Assembly: GCA_040635515.1 (NCBI GenBank)
Contig: JBEYHY010000001.1
Location: 1,116,001-1,180,000 of the forward strand
Source: Prauserella_A sp040635515
Lineage (GTDB): Bacteria; Actinomycetota; Actinomycetes; Mycobacteriales; Pseudonocardiaceae
Reading direction: 5' to 3'
Length of the DNA: 64,000 bases
Shown: piece after piece, positions 16,521-23,624 of the stretch
How the letters are laid out: each line of letters starts with the position of its first letter
Position numbering within the stretch: the stretch's first letter is position 1
Program-made: the position numbers and the translations under genes
Notes under the pieces: generated by a model
What the model was told of the DNA's origin: nothing
Seen by the model: only the letters and a program-made list of their open reading frames with translations
The model's database searches: none

Positions 16521-17159
16521 ATGATCGAGCCGGCACCGGCCGAAGGGGAAGCCAGTCCGGCCGACCCACACCTCACCCCGGATCCCGCGACGGCGGAATC
16601 CGGGGGCATCGCCCAGCTCGCCGCGGCGGCCCGCAGGGTCGTCGACACCGTCGTGCACGCGGACCCGCCGGGCAACGCGGCGCTGCTGGCCGCGAAGCTG
16701 CACGCGATCGCCGACGAGATCGCGGGCACCGGCCGAACTGCCCCGCCACGATGGGACAACCCCGAGCACAATCGCGACCACAACCCCGTGACCGGGACGG
16801 CGAATCCGATCGCTCCCCCGCTGACCGTGTCCGCTGATGGCGCGGGCGGGGTCGTCGGCACGGCCACACTCGGATTTCCCTACCAGGGCCCGCCGGGCCA
16901 CGTCCACGGCGGCATCTCCGCGTTGCTGCTCGATCACGTACTCGGCATCGCCAACGCCGGCGCGGGGCACAGGGCGATGACCGCATGGCTGCGCGTGTCC
17001 TACCACCGGCCGTTGCCGCTGCTCACCGAATGCACCGTACGTGGCAAGCAGGTGTCCTCGGAGGGACGCAAGATCAGGGCGACCGGAACGATCTCCACCG
17101 GCGAGGGCTCGCACGTGTCGGCGGAAGGACTGTTCATCGCCGCCAGGCAGAGCCGCTGA
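16521..17159 (+). CDS. PaaI/hotdog-fold thioesterase family protein
   Basis: A 212-residue protein whose C-terminal about 130 residues form a hotdog domain. The helix motif GHVHGGISALLLDHVLG near residue 130 is the PaaI-type catalytic region, and AEGLFIAA closes the fold. The N-terminal about 90 residues are a helical extension not found in minimal PaaI enzymes. It is expected to hydrolyse an acyl-CoA thioester, releasing free acid or recycling CoA. GGAGGAG lies 8 bases before the ATG. Its stop overlaps the start of the LLM gene (TGATG). It opens the five-gene rightward operon that includes three LLM proteins. Confidence 0.86.
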   Translation: MIEPAPAEGEASPADPHLTPDPATAESGGIAQLAAAARRVVDTVVHADPPGNAALLAAKLHAIADEIAGTGRTAPPRWDNPEHNRDHNPVTGTANPIAPPLTVSADGAGGVVGTATLGFPYQGPPGHVHGGISALLLDHVLGIANAGAGHRAMTAWLRVSYHRPLPLLTECTVRGKQVSSEGRKIRATGTISTGEGSHVSAEGLFIAARQSR

Positions 17160-18208
17160 TGGAGCTGGTCACGACGCTGCCCGCCGACACCCCGCTGCAC
17201 GCGGTCGGCACACGCGTCCGCAGGATCGAGGCGCTCGGATTCGACACCGTGCACATACCCGAGACGGTGCACGATTCACTTTCCGTCGCGCTGCTCGCGC
17301 TCGAACACAGCACGAGCCTCACCGTGCGGACCAGCATGACTTTGGCGTTCCCGCGCAGCCCCATGGTCATCGCCTATGCGGCGTGGGACCTCGCCCGATT
17401 CTCGGGCGGCCGGTTCCAGCTCGGGCTCGCCAGCCAGGTCAGGGGCAACATCGTGGGCCGGTTCTCCGTGCCGTGGTCGCGGCCCTCACCGTGGCTCGCC
17501 GACTACATCGGGGCACTGCGAGCGATCTTCGCGGCGTTCGGCACCGGAGAACCACTCGATTACCGAGGCAGTCACTACCGCTTCGACCGCCTGCAGCCCT
17601 ACTTCAATCCGGGACCGGCACCCATCGCACCGCCGCCGATCTGGACCGGTGGTGTCAACAGGAGAATGTGCCTCGCCGCCGGCGCGCACGCCGACGGCTA
17701 CGTTTCACACGCGACCAATTCGCATCCCCGTTTCCTCAGGGACACAACGCTTCCCTCGCTCGCCGAAGGCGCCGCCTCGGCGGGAAGGCACGATGGCGGG
17801 CCACGCGTCGTGGTGGTGTCGTTCTGTGTCACCGGAGCGGATCGGGCCGCGCTGGACGCTTCGCGCGAACTCGTGCGTCGTGAGCTCGCCTTCCTGTACT
17901 CCACGCCCGCCTACCGTCCGACGCTCGCGATACTCGGTCACGAAGGGCTCGGTGCGCGGCTCACCGAACTGGTTCGCGAACAGCGCTGGGAGCGGCTTTC
18001 CTCCGTGCTCACCGACGGGGCTCTTTCCGGCCTCGTGCCGGAAGGCGATTTCACCGAACTGCCCGGCGTACTCCACGACTGGTACGGCCTGCTGTGCGAC
18101 GGGCTCGCCATCCGGCCGCCCGACGACCCCGCCGATGACGCGAGATTCGCCGCGATGCTGGAGTCCATCAAGGACATTCCCGCGCGCGGTCACCATCCTG
18201 CCGTGTGA
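17159..18208 (+). CDS. LLM class F420-dependent oxidoreductase
   Basis: A 349-residue luciferase-like TIM-barrel oxidoreductase, resembling the mycobacterial Rv3520c/MSMEG_2256 type. Visible segments are GFDTVHIPETVHDS near residue 28, PRSPMVIAYAAWDLARFSGG near 67, GLASQVRGNIVGRF near 92 and PIWTGGVNRRMC near 160. The family uses F420 or flavin to hydrogenate, dehydrogenate or monooxygenate organic substrates. It is translationally coupled to the thioesterase. It belongs to a different subfamily from the two shorter LLM proteins downstream, so it probably has a separate step in the pathway. Confidence 0.88.
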   Translation: MELVTTLPADTPLHAVGTRVRRIEALGFDTVHIPETVHDSLSVALLALEHSTSLTVRTSMTLAFPRSPMVIAYAAWDLARFSGGRFQLGLASQVRGNIVGRFSVPWSRPSPWLADYIGALRAIFAAFGTGEPLDYRGSHYRFDRLQPYFNPGPAPIAPPPIWTGGVNRRMCLAAGAHADGYVSHATNSHPRFLRDTTLPSLAEGAASAGRHDGGPRVVVVSFCVTGADRAALDASRELVRRELAFLYSTPAYRPTLAILGHEGLGARLTELVREQRWERLSSVLTDGALSGLVPEGDFTELPGVLHDWYGLLCDGLAIRPPDDPADDARFAAMLESIKDIPARGHHPAV

Positions 18209-18229
18209 AGCGATCCGGAAAGGACAGTC

Positions 18230-19120
18230 ATGCGCTTCGGACTGCTCAGTCCCGTCGTCGTCCAGCTACCCGGTACCGCCGCGACGTGGGAGAAAACCGC
18301 GGGCGCCGACGACCTGGCCACGATCGCCGAGCACGCCGACCTGCTCGGCTACCACCACCTGACGTGCAGCGAACACGTCGGCGTTCCCTCGGAAATCGCG
18401 GCGACGCGCGGCTCGGTCTACTGGGATCCACTGGCGACACTGAGCTACCTCGCGGCGAGGACAAGGCACATCCGGCTGGTCACGAACGTTCTGGTCCTCG
18501 GCTATCACCATCCGCTCGCGCTGGCGAAGTCCTACGGGACACTCGACCTGCTCAGCGGCGGCCGGGTCGTGCTCGGGGTCGGCGTGGGCTCCCTGCGCGA
18601 GGAATTCGACCTGCTCGGCGCTCCGTTCGACAACAGAGGCGAGCGCGCCGACGACGCGTTGCGCGCGCTGCGCGCCGCTTGGGGGCGGCACCGCCCGCGC
18701 TATCAGGGCGACCACTATGCCTTCGACGACATCGTGGTGACACCGTGCGCGCCCCGTACCGACGTAGCCTTCTGGGTCGGCGGGCGCACCCGGCGTTCAC
18801 TGCGCAGGGCCGTGGAACTCGGTGAGGGCTGGATGCCGTTCGGGCTTTCCCCCGGCCGCGTCCGCGCGCTGCTGGGGACGGTCGACCCGCCGCCCCGATT
18901 CGACGTTGTGCTGCAACCCGGTGCGCTCGACCCGCTCGGCGATCCGGCGGCCACGCTGCACACCGTGGCCGAGGCGGAACAGGCGGGCGCGACGATGCTC
19001 AACGCGCGCTTCGTCCACCACGACCTCCGGCACCTGCTTGCACAACTCACCGCGCTCACCGAATTGTTTCCCTCGGCGGGCTGGGCTCGCACGACCCGCG
19101 CGACTCAGGAGGTTCCATGA
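18230..19120 (+). CDS. LLM class (F420-dependent) oxidoreductase
   Basis: A 296-residue bacterial-luciferase-like protein of the TIGR03619-like F420 group. Diagnostic segments are HLTCSEHVGVPSE near residue 43, YHHPLALAKSYGTLDLLSGG near 88, LGVGVGSLREEFDLLG near 114 and FWVGGRTRRSLRRA near 182. GGAAAGGA precedes the ATG. It is closely similar to the product at 19625 (shared YGTLDLLSGGR, LREEFDLLG and RADDALRALRA), which suggests a duplication around the SnoaL-like gene. Substrate and exact cofactor are not determined from the sequence. Confidence 0.88.
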   Translation: MRFGLLSPVVVQLPGTAATWEKTAGADDLATIAEHADLLGYHHLTCSEHVGVPSEIAATRGSVYWDPLATLSYLAARTRHIRLVTNVLVLGYHHPLALAKSYGTLDLLSGGRVVLGVGVGSLREEFDLLGAPFDNRGERADDALRALRAAWGRHRPRYQGDHYAFDDIVVTPCAPRTDVAFWVGGRTRRSLRRAVELGEGWMPFGLSPGRVRALLGTVDPPPRFDVVLQPGALDPLGDPAATLHTVAEAEQAGATMLNARFVHHDLRHLLAQLTALTELFPSAGWARTTRATQEVP

Positions 19121-19617
19121 CCAGCATCGAAACTCGGCTCGCCTCACTGGAGCGCCGGTTACGTGAGGCCGAGGACCGGCTCGCCCTGCTGCACATCGTG
19201 GCGAGCTACGGGCCCGCCGTCGACAGCGGTTCGGCCGAGGCCACGGCCGCGATATGGACCGAGGACGGCTGTTATGACTCCGATCCCGCCGTTTTCGAAG
19301 GGAGAAGGCAGATCGCGGAGATGGTTCTCGGCCCGCGGCATCAGGGGCTCATCGGCTCCGGCGCGGCGCACCTCATCGGTATCCCGCACATCGCGCTCGA
19401 CGGCGACAAGGCAGTGGTCACCACCTATTCGCAACTCGTGCTCCGCGACCAGGACGGACCGGGCTTCCGCGTCGCGCGCACCGGAGTCAACCGATGGGAG
19501 TTCGTCCGCACCGGCGAAGGCTGGAAGGTGCGCGACCGGGTCAACCGGCAACTCGGCGGCGGTGCGCCCGCACGCGCGCTCGCGGCGAGCGCCGTCAACC
19601 CCGCCCCCGAAAGCTGA
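19117..19617 (+). CDS. SnoaL-like/nuclear transport factor 2 family protein
   Basis: A 166-residue NTF2-fold protein. The N-terminal helices LASLERRLREAEDRLALL and IVASYGPAVDSG lead to the acidic motif IWTEDGCYDSDP, then the strands of a cone-shaped barrel (HLIGIPHIALDGDKAV, RTGVNRWEFVRTGEGW). The fold is shared by isomerases, hydratases and dehydratases. The ATG overlaps the stop of the preceding LLM gene (ATGA), so it may act on that enzyme's product or as its partner. The three SnoaL-like proteins of the island differ from each other in their pocket motifs. Confidence 0.86.
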   Translation: MTSIETRLASLERRLREAEDRLALLHIVASYGPAVDSGSAEATAAIWTEDGCYDSDPAVFEGRRQIAEMVLGPRHQGLIGSGAAHLIGIPHIALDGDKAVVTTYSQLVLRDQDGPGFRVARTGVNRWEFVRTGEGWKVRDRVNRQLGGGAPARALAASAVNPAPES

Positions 19618-19624
19618 GCGGGAC

Positions 19625-20482
19625 ATGCGCTGCGGAATCAGCACCCCCATCGTCACGCTCGCGGGCCGCCGCCCCGCATGGGAGCACGCGGCCGGCCTGC
19701 CCGAGCTGTCCGCTGTGGCCAGGACGGCCGACCGCCTCGGCTTCGAATTCCTGACCTGCCCTGACCACGTCGCCGTACCGCCGGGACTGGCCAGGGGCGA
19801 GCGGTTCTACGACCCGCTGGCCACGTTCTCCTACCTCGCCGCGATCACCGAGCGCATCCGGTTTCTCCCGTATGTGCTCGTGCTGCCCTTCTACCATCCG
19901 CTGGAACTGGCGAAGCGCTACGGAACACTCGACCTGCTCAGCGGCGGCAGGCTGACTCTCGGCCTCGGTATCGGCAACCTGCGCGAGGAATTCGACCTGC
20001 TCGGTGTCCCCTTCGCCGAGCGGGGACCGAGAGCCGACGACGCGCTCCGCGCGTTGCGGGCGAGCCTGTCAGGAAGGGTCGTGAGCTATCACGGCCCCTA
20101 CTACGACTTCGCCGACCTGGTCATCGACCCGCACGCCGTTCAGGAGCACGTGCCGATGTGGATCGGAGGACACAGCGAACGCGCGCTGCGCCGCGCCGTC
20201 ACGCTGGCCGATGGCTGGGCACCCGCACCCGTCCAATTCAGGGGCCCGGACGCCACACGGCTGCGGGACATGCTCGCTCGCGCCGAAGCACCCAGCGGGT
20301 TCGACGTCGTGATGTCCCCGGAACGCGCGCTTGACCCCATGGCCGACCCCGGCGCGACCCGCGAGGCCGTGCACGCGGCGGCCGAGGCCGGAGCCACCGT
20401 GCTGAATCTGAGCGTGCGCCACCGCAGTCTCGCCCACTACCTCGAACAACTCACCGCGTTCGCCGAACTCACCGCGAGCTGA
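19625..20482 (+). CDS. LLM class (F420-dependent) oxidoreductase, paralogue of the 18230 gene
   Basis: A 285-residue luciferase-like oxidoreductase. The motifs parallel the upstream paralogue: FLTCPDHVAVPPG, FYHPLELAKRYGTLDLLSGG, LGLGIGNLREEFDLLG and MWIGGHSERALRRA. The two differ in the loop that follows SGG and in the C-terminal part, so they probably use related but distinct substrates. The start ATG at 19625 lies 8 bp after the SnoaL stop. It is the last gene of the rightward operon and its stop abuts the stop of the convergent SDR with no spacer. Confidence 0.88.
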   Translation: MRCGISTPIVTLAGRRPAWEHAAGLPELSAVARTADRLGFEFLTCPDHVAVPPGLARGERFYDPLATFSYLAAITERIRFLPYVLVLPFYHPLELAKRYGTLDLLSGGRLTLGLGIGNLREEFDLLGVPFAERGPRADDALRALRASLSGRVVSYHGPYYDFADLVIDPHAVQEHVPMWIGGHSERALRRAVTLADGWAPAPVQFRGPDATRLRDMLARAEAPSGFDVVMSPERALDPMADPGATREAVHAAAEAGATVLNLSVRHRSLAHYLEQLTAFAELTAS

Positions 20483-21343
20483 TCACGCCTCGTTGGGCAT
20501 GTTCGTCCAGCCCTTCCGGTCGGCGCGCGCGTACCATCCCGACGCCGCGAGCGTGCCTCCGTCGACGGGAACGGTGTGCCCGGTGACGAAGCCCGCGTCG
20601 TCGGACACCAGGAACTCGACCACCGCGGCGTAGTCGTCGGGCCGTCCGAAGCGTCCCGCGGGGATCCAGGTCCTGATCAGGCCGGGATCGCGGCCCTTGA
20701 GCATGGCCTCGGCCGGGGTCTGCGGAGTGTCGGCCAGATCGGGAGCGATCGCGTTGACCCGAACCCCGTGCTGGGCGACGTCAACGGCGAGGCTCTTGGT
20801 GAACGCGCTGACCCCGGCGTTGAACGCCGAATACGCCGGGGCGAACGGGATTCCCCTGAACGCCTCGACGGTGGAGTTGTTCACGATCGCGCCCGCGCCG
20901 TGCTCGGTCATCGAAGGCAGCAGCGCGTGACACATCCGCATCACGTGCAGCAGGTTCAGCTCGTACAGTTCCTGCCACTGCTCCTCGGTGCTGTGCAGGA
21001 AGGTCCTCGCCGCCGGCCGGAAGTCGCCGACGTTGTTCACCAGGATGTCCACCCTGCCACCGGCGAGCTCCAGCGCGGTCGAGCTCACCCTCGCGACGGT
21101 GGCTCTTTCCCTGATGTCGCCCGTGACGACGACGCACCTGCCGCCGCCGGCCTCGATGTCCTCGCACGTTCGCCCCGCCGCCTCGGCGGAGATGTCGTTG
21201 AGGACGAGCACCGCTCCGGCGGCGGCAAGCCTGCGGCTGATCCCGCCGCCGATACCGAGCGCTCCCCCGGTGACGACCGCGACCCTGCCCGTCAGATGGT
21301 CAGGGCGCCGGGGTGTTCCCGGGTACTCGCGGCTCGCCGTCAT
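20483..21343 (-). CDS. SDR family protein with Asn in place of the catalytic Lys
   Basis: A 286-residue SDR-fold protein. The nucleotide motif VTGGALGIGGG lies near residue 25, followed by LNDIS (acidic, NAD-type) and NNVGDFRP. The active site has Ser in NNSTVEA and Tyr171 in APAYSAFNAGV, but the residue four after Tyr is Asn175, not Lys. Classical SDRs need that Lys to bind the ribose and lower the Tyr pKa. The protein may be a low-activity or specialised enzyme, or act as a partner. The ATG overlaps the stop of the SnoaL-like gene. The longer upstream frame is only a shadow of that gene. Confidence 0.86.
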   Translation of the reverse strand: MTASREYPGTPRRPDHLTGRVAVVTGGALGIGGGISRRLAAAGAVLVLNDISAEAAGRTCEDIEAGGGRCVVVTGDIRERATVARVSSTALELAGGRVDILVNNVGDFRPAARTFLHSTEEQWQELYELNLLHVMRMCHALLPSMTEHGAGAIVNNSTVEAFRGIPFAPAYSAFNAGVSAFTKSLAVDVAQHGVRVNAIAPDLADTPQTPAEAMLKGRDPGLIRTWIPAGRFGRPDDYAAVVEFLVSDDAGFVTGHTVPVDGGTLAASGWYARADRKGWTNMPNEA

Positions 21344-21828
21344 CGGCCGCGCCTCCTGTCCTGCCCGCCTTGCCCGCGCAGGCGGACGGGCCGGGTTTCG
21401 ATCCAGTCGATGTCCAATTCCCTGGTGTGAAACCGCCAGCCATCCGGCCCTCGCCGGTACCGGTCGCGGTAGTGCACATGCCAGATCAGGTTGCGGCTCT
21501 GCCCGTCCGGCCGGTCGGTGACGTGGGCGGCGGTACCGGTCACCGTGCCGCTCGCGGTGCCGTGCCCCGGTTGTTCGTCGATGACATGGCCGAGGACGGC
21601 GTGTCCGGTGACCGGGACGTCGTGCAGCGCGGCCAGTGCAAGCTCGATTCGCCCGCGGCCCTCGTGCCGGGTGATCGCCGCGAGGCTGGCGGGGGGCTCG
21701 GGAAGCACGAGCGCGCCGTCCTCGGTGAACAACCCGGCCAGCGCGCCGAGTTCCCGCCGGTCGGCGTAGAGCGCGTAGCGGGCGGCGAGGTCGAGCAGGT
21801 CGAGGCGATCGCGTTCGGACAGTCTCAC
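21340..21828 (-). CDS. SnoaL-like (NTF2-fold) protein
   Basis: A 162-residue NTF2-like protein with the opening SERDRLDLLDLAARYALYAD, the acidic strand LFTEDGALVLPEP and the basic C-terminal tail. RNLIWHVHYRDRYRRGPDGW is typical of the SnoaL_4 branch. The GTG start overlaps the LLM stop (GTGA), and its stop overlaps the SDR start (ATGA). This gives a tightly coupled LLM-SnoaL-SDR unit, mirroring the LLM-SnoaL-LLM unit on the other strand. Isomerase or dehydratase activity on the LLM product is an inference from this repeated pairing. Confidence 0.85.
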   Translation of the reverse strand: MRLSERDRLDLLDLAARYALYADRRELGALAGLFTEDGALVLPEPPASLAAITRHEGRGRIELALAALHDVPVTGHAVLGHVIDEQPGHGTASGTVTGTAAHVTDRPDGQSRNLIWHVHYRDRYRRGPDGWRFHTRELDIDWIETRPVRLRGQGGQDRRRGR

Positions 21829-22706
21829 GCCGTGATCCCCAGGCGGTCCGCACAGGCCGACAACTCGTCGTTCGCCTCGGCGAGGTCGGCGGTGGGCGCC
21901 GGGCTCAGCAGCAACCGGGTCGCTCCCATCCCGGCCATACGCTCGGCCTTGTCCGTGGTGATCCGGCCGACCGCGTGACCGAGCGTGAGTTCGAGGCGAT
22001 CCGGATCGCGCCCCGCCGCGGCCGCCTCCTCGCGCATCACCTCGACCAGCCCACGCAGTTCGGCACCGGCGACACCGAGTGGCTGGAGGCCGTCACCCCT
22101 GCGGCCCGCTCTTTTTGCCGCGGCCGGGGAGTGTCCGCCGATGTGCAGTGGTATGCCGCCTGGTTGTGCGGGTTTCGGGTAGCTCATGGCGCCGTCGAAA
22201 CGGAAGAACTCGCCATGGTGGCTCGCTCCCCCCGGGGTGTCGGCCCACAGCGCGCGGAGTACGTCGATCTGCTCGTCGGCCCTCCTGCCCCGGGTCGCGA
22301 AGTCGGCGCCACAGGCTTCGATCTCCTCACGCATCCAGCCGACGCCGAGGCACAGCCTGAGCCGTCCGCCTGACAGTGCGTCCACCGTCGCGGCGCGTTT
22401 GGCGAGCACCACCGGATGGTGGTTGGGCAGGACGAGCACGCCCGTGGCGAGACCGATCGTGCTGGTGCGCGCGGCGAGGAAGGCGAGCAGGTCGAGCGGA
22501 TCCGGGATGCGGCAATCGTCGGCCAGCTCCATCCGGCCCGTTTCGGCGTAGGGGTAGACGCTGGTGTAGCGGCTCATGACCACGGTGTGCTCGACAACGA
22601 CGACGGACTCGAAGCCGCAGGCTTCCGCGTGCGCGGCGAACTCGCCGATCCAGGCCGGGTCCGCGGTGGTGCCTGCCGAAACCGGGGCCAGTACCGCGTA
22701 CTTCAC
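21825..22706 (-). CDS. LLM class F420-dependent oxidoreductase
   Basis: A 293-residue luciferase-like protein of the TIGR03619-type F420 family. It shows CGFESVVVVEHTVVMSRY near residue 30, NHHPVVLAKRAATVDALSGG near 98, LGVGWMREEIEACGADF near 122 and PLHIGGHSPAAAKRAGRRGDG near 190. I chose the GTG at 22706 because GGGAGGG lies 6 bases upstream; the longer frame would translate the palindrome at 22723-22756. It heads the leftward LLM-SnoaL-SDR operon and would be repressed from that palindrome. Confidence 0.88.
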   Translation of the reverse strand: MKYAVLAPVSAGTTADPAWIGEFAAHAEACGFESVVVVEHTVVMSRYTSVYPYAETGRMELADDCRIPDPLDLLAFLAARTSTIGLATGVLVLPNHHPVVLAKRAATVDALSGGRLRLCLGVGWMREEIEACGADFATRGRRADEQIDVLRALWADTPGGASHHGEFFRFDGAMSYPKPAQPGGIPLHIGGHSPAAAKRAGRRGDGLQPLGVAGAELRGLVEVMREEAAAAGRDPDRLELTLGHAVGRITTDKAERMAGMGATRLLLSPAPTADLAEANDELSACADRLGITA

Positions 22707-22722
22707 GTACACCCTCCCTTTC

Positions 22723-22756
22723 CATCGCCTACCAAGCAATTGCTTGGTAGGCGATG
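22723..22756. promoter_or_regulatory. 34-bp perfect palindrome containing overlapping KstR2-like half-sites
   Basis: The two 17-base arms are exact complements around the centre at 22739/22740; the left arm is CATCGCCTACCAAGCAA. The core ACCAAGCAATTGCTTGGT spans 22731-22748. Two overlapping 14-mers (22731-22744 and 22735-22748) each differ from AnCAAGnnCTTGnT at one fixed base. It lies 17 bp before the LLM start codon, so it is probably the operator of the leftward unit, and it could also form a hairpin. Confidence 0.75.
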
Positions 22757-22797
22757 TGGAGGCTACCAGGGCGAGTGCGGCGAAGGCCAGGCTCGCC

Positions 22798-22881
22798 GAG
22801 ATCCGCACTCAGGTCGGCGAGATCCGCACTCAGGATGATCAGATCCGCACACGCGGCCGCGAGTTCCGCGTTCGCGTCCGG
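22798..22881 (+). repeat. 21-bp tandem repeat array, four units
   Basis: The units start at 22798, 22819, 22840 and 22861. The cores read GAGATCCGC, GAGATCCGC, CAGATCCGC and GAGTTCCGC. The array lacks the GAGTCCCCC variant unit and points toward the reverse-strand array at 23141-23245. Confidence 0.88.
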
Positions 22882-23140
22882 GCACCGAAGTATCCGGTGC
22901 CGCACCGCAGCATCAGTCAGGCGAAGTGCCCGGGCATGGCAACACGACGGGCGCGACGAGCTGCCAGCGGGACGGCGCGACGGAGTAGCCGGAGTAGCCG
23001 AAACCCGGCGAACCGCCGGCACGCCGAGGCACAACACGTAGCCGGGCCACGCCTCCCCGGCCGATCCGGTCCGCCCGAACCGGATAGGGACCACCCCATC
23101 CGCACTGGTACAGACCTCATCTCGCGGACACGGGCCCCGG

Positions 23141-23245
23141 AAAACCTCGAACGCGGATCTCGCCAACCGGGACGCGGATCTCGGCAACCTCAACGCGGAT
23201 CTCGGCAGCCTGAACGCGGATCTCGACGCCCCCAACGCAGATCTC
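23141..23245 (-). repeat. 21-bp tandem repeat array, five units (reverse strand)
   Basis: The motif GCGGATCTC recurs at 23153, 23174, 23195 and 23216, and GCAGATCTC at 23237, exactly 21 bp apart. On the reverse strand these are GAGATCCGC units of the same family as the arrays at 11562, 22798, 39889 and 63897. Confidence 0.9.
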
Positions 23246-23313
23246 GGCGGCACACCACCGGCAACTCCTGATGGCCAACGGGCGTGGGTACGCCCCCCGG
23301 CTCACCATGGGGC

Positions 23314-23333
23314 GTGACACACGTTGGTGTCAC
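23314..23333. promoter_or_regulatory. Inverted repeat, candidate operator
   Basis: GTGACAC and GTGTCAC are exact complements separated by 6 bases (ACGTTG). It lies about 310 bp before the NeuD-like gene. No regulator can be assigned. Confidence 0.35.
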
Positions 23334-23538
23334 CAGCTCGGCGCCCATTTCCTCCATGAGCCCGAAAAAACGAGGACACCGCCACCGGATATCACCAGGA
23401 AACAGCTGACACGTGAATAACCTGCACCATTTCCCGGCTCACCCACAATGGATGAAATCCCGTGTCACTACCAGCGAAATGCATTACCGGCGTGTTTGAC
23501 TCTGCGCGGGCCGCTTCCCCAAGCAGCTCCCCAAAGCT

Positions 23539-23580
23539 GGTCGGTGGCCACAGATGCCCCCATAGCTGTGGTCACCGACC
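23539..23580 (+). other. Strong hairpin in the leader of the sugar-type operon
   Basis: The arms 23539-23553 and 23566-23580 pair over 15 positions. One of them would be a G-U wobble in RNA, and the loop is 12 bases. The core of the left arm is TCGGTGGCCACAG. It ends 44 bp before the NeuD-like start codon, so it may affect translation, attenuation or mRNA stability. No U-run follows, so it is not a clear terminator. Confidence 0.5.
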
Positions 23581-23624
23581 TCTCTCCCCGCAGGAGCATC
23601 CTGCGTGCACCGAGCGAAAAGGGG

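Larger units (their letters stand above)
22757..23624. other. Non-coding gap with two repeat arrays and inverted repeats
   Basis: About 870 bp carry no gene I can support. The gap holds 21-bp repeat arrays in opposite orientations (22798-22881 and 23141-23245), a 7-bp inverted repeat at 23314-23333, an AT-richer stretch around 23380-23460 that could be a promoter, and a strong hairpin at 23539-23580. Open frames here are kept open by the 21-bp period or show no family signature. Confidence 0.75.

Noticed and set aside
1..22706. Assigning the island outright to cholesterol/HIP degradation
   Set aside because: Key HIP genes (ipdAB, echA20) are not seen, and LLM/SnoaL enzymes dominate; similarity of three enzymes and the operator is not enough.
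11562..23245. CRISPR array at the 21-bp repeats
   Set aside because: The repeats are contiguous 21-bp units without unique spacers of usual length, and no cas genes are present.
22576..23271. Open frames with heptad-like repeats (such as EIRTQ or RTPRSAF) over the repeat arrays
   Set aside because: The 21-bp period keeps several frames open at once; no ribosome binding site or family match supports translation.
23448..23624. Upstream extension of the NeuD-like gene to 23448
   Set aside because: It would translate the strong leader hairpin and adds residues absent from the family; the ATG at 23625 fits better.
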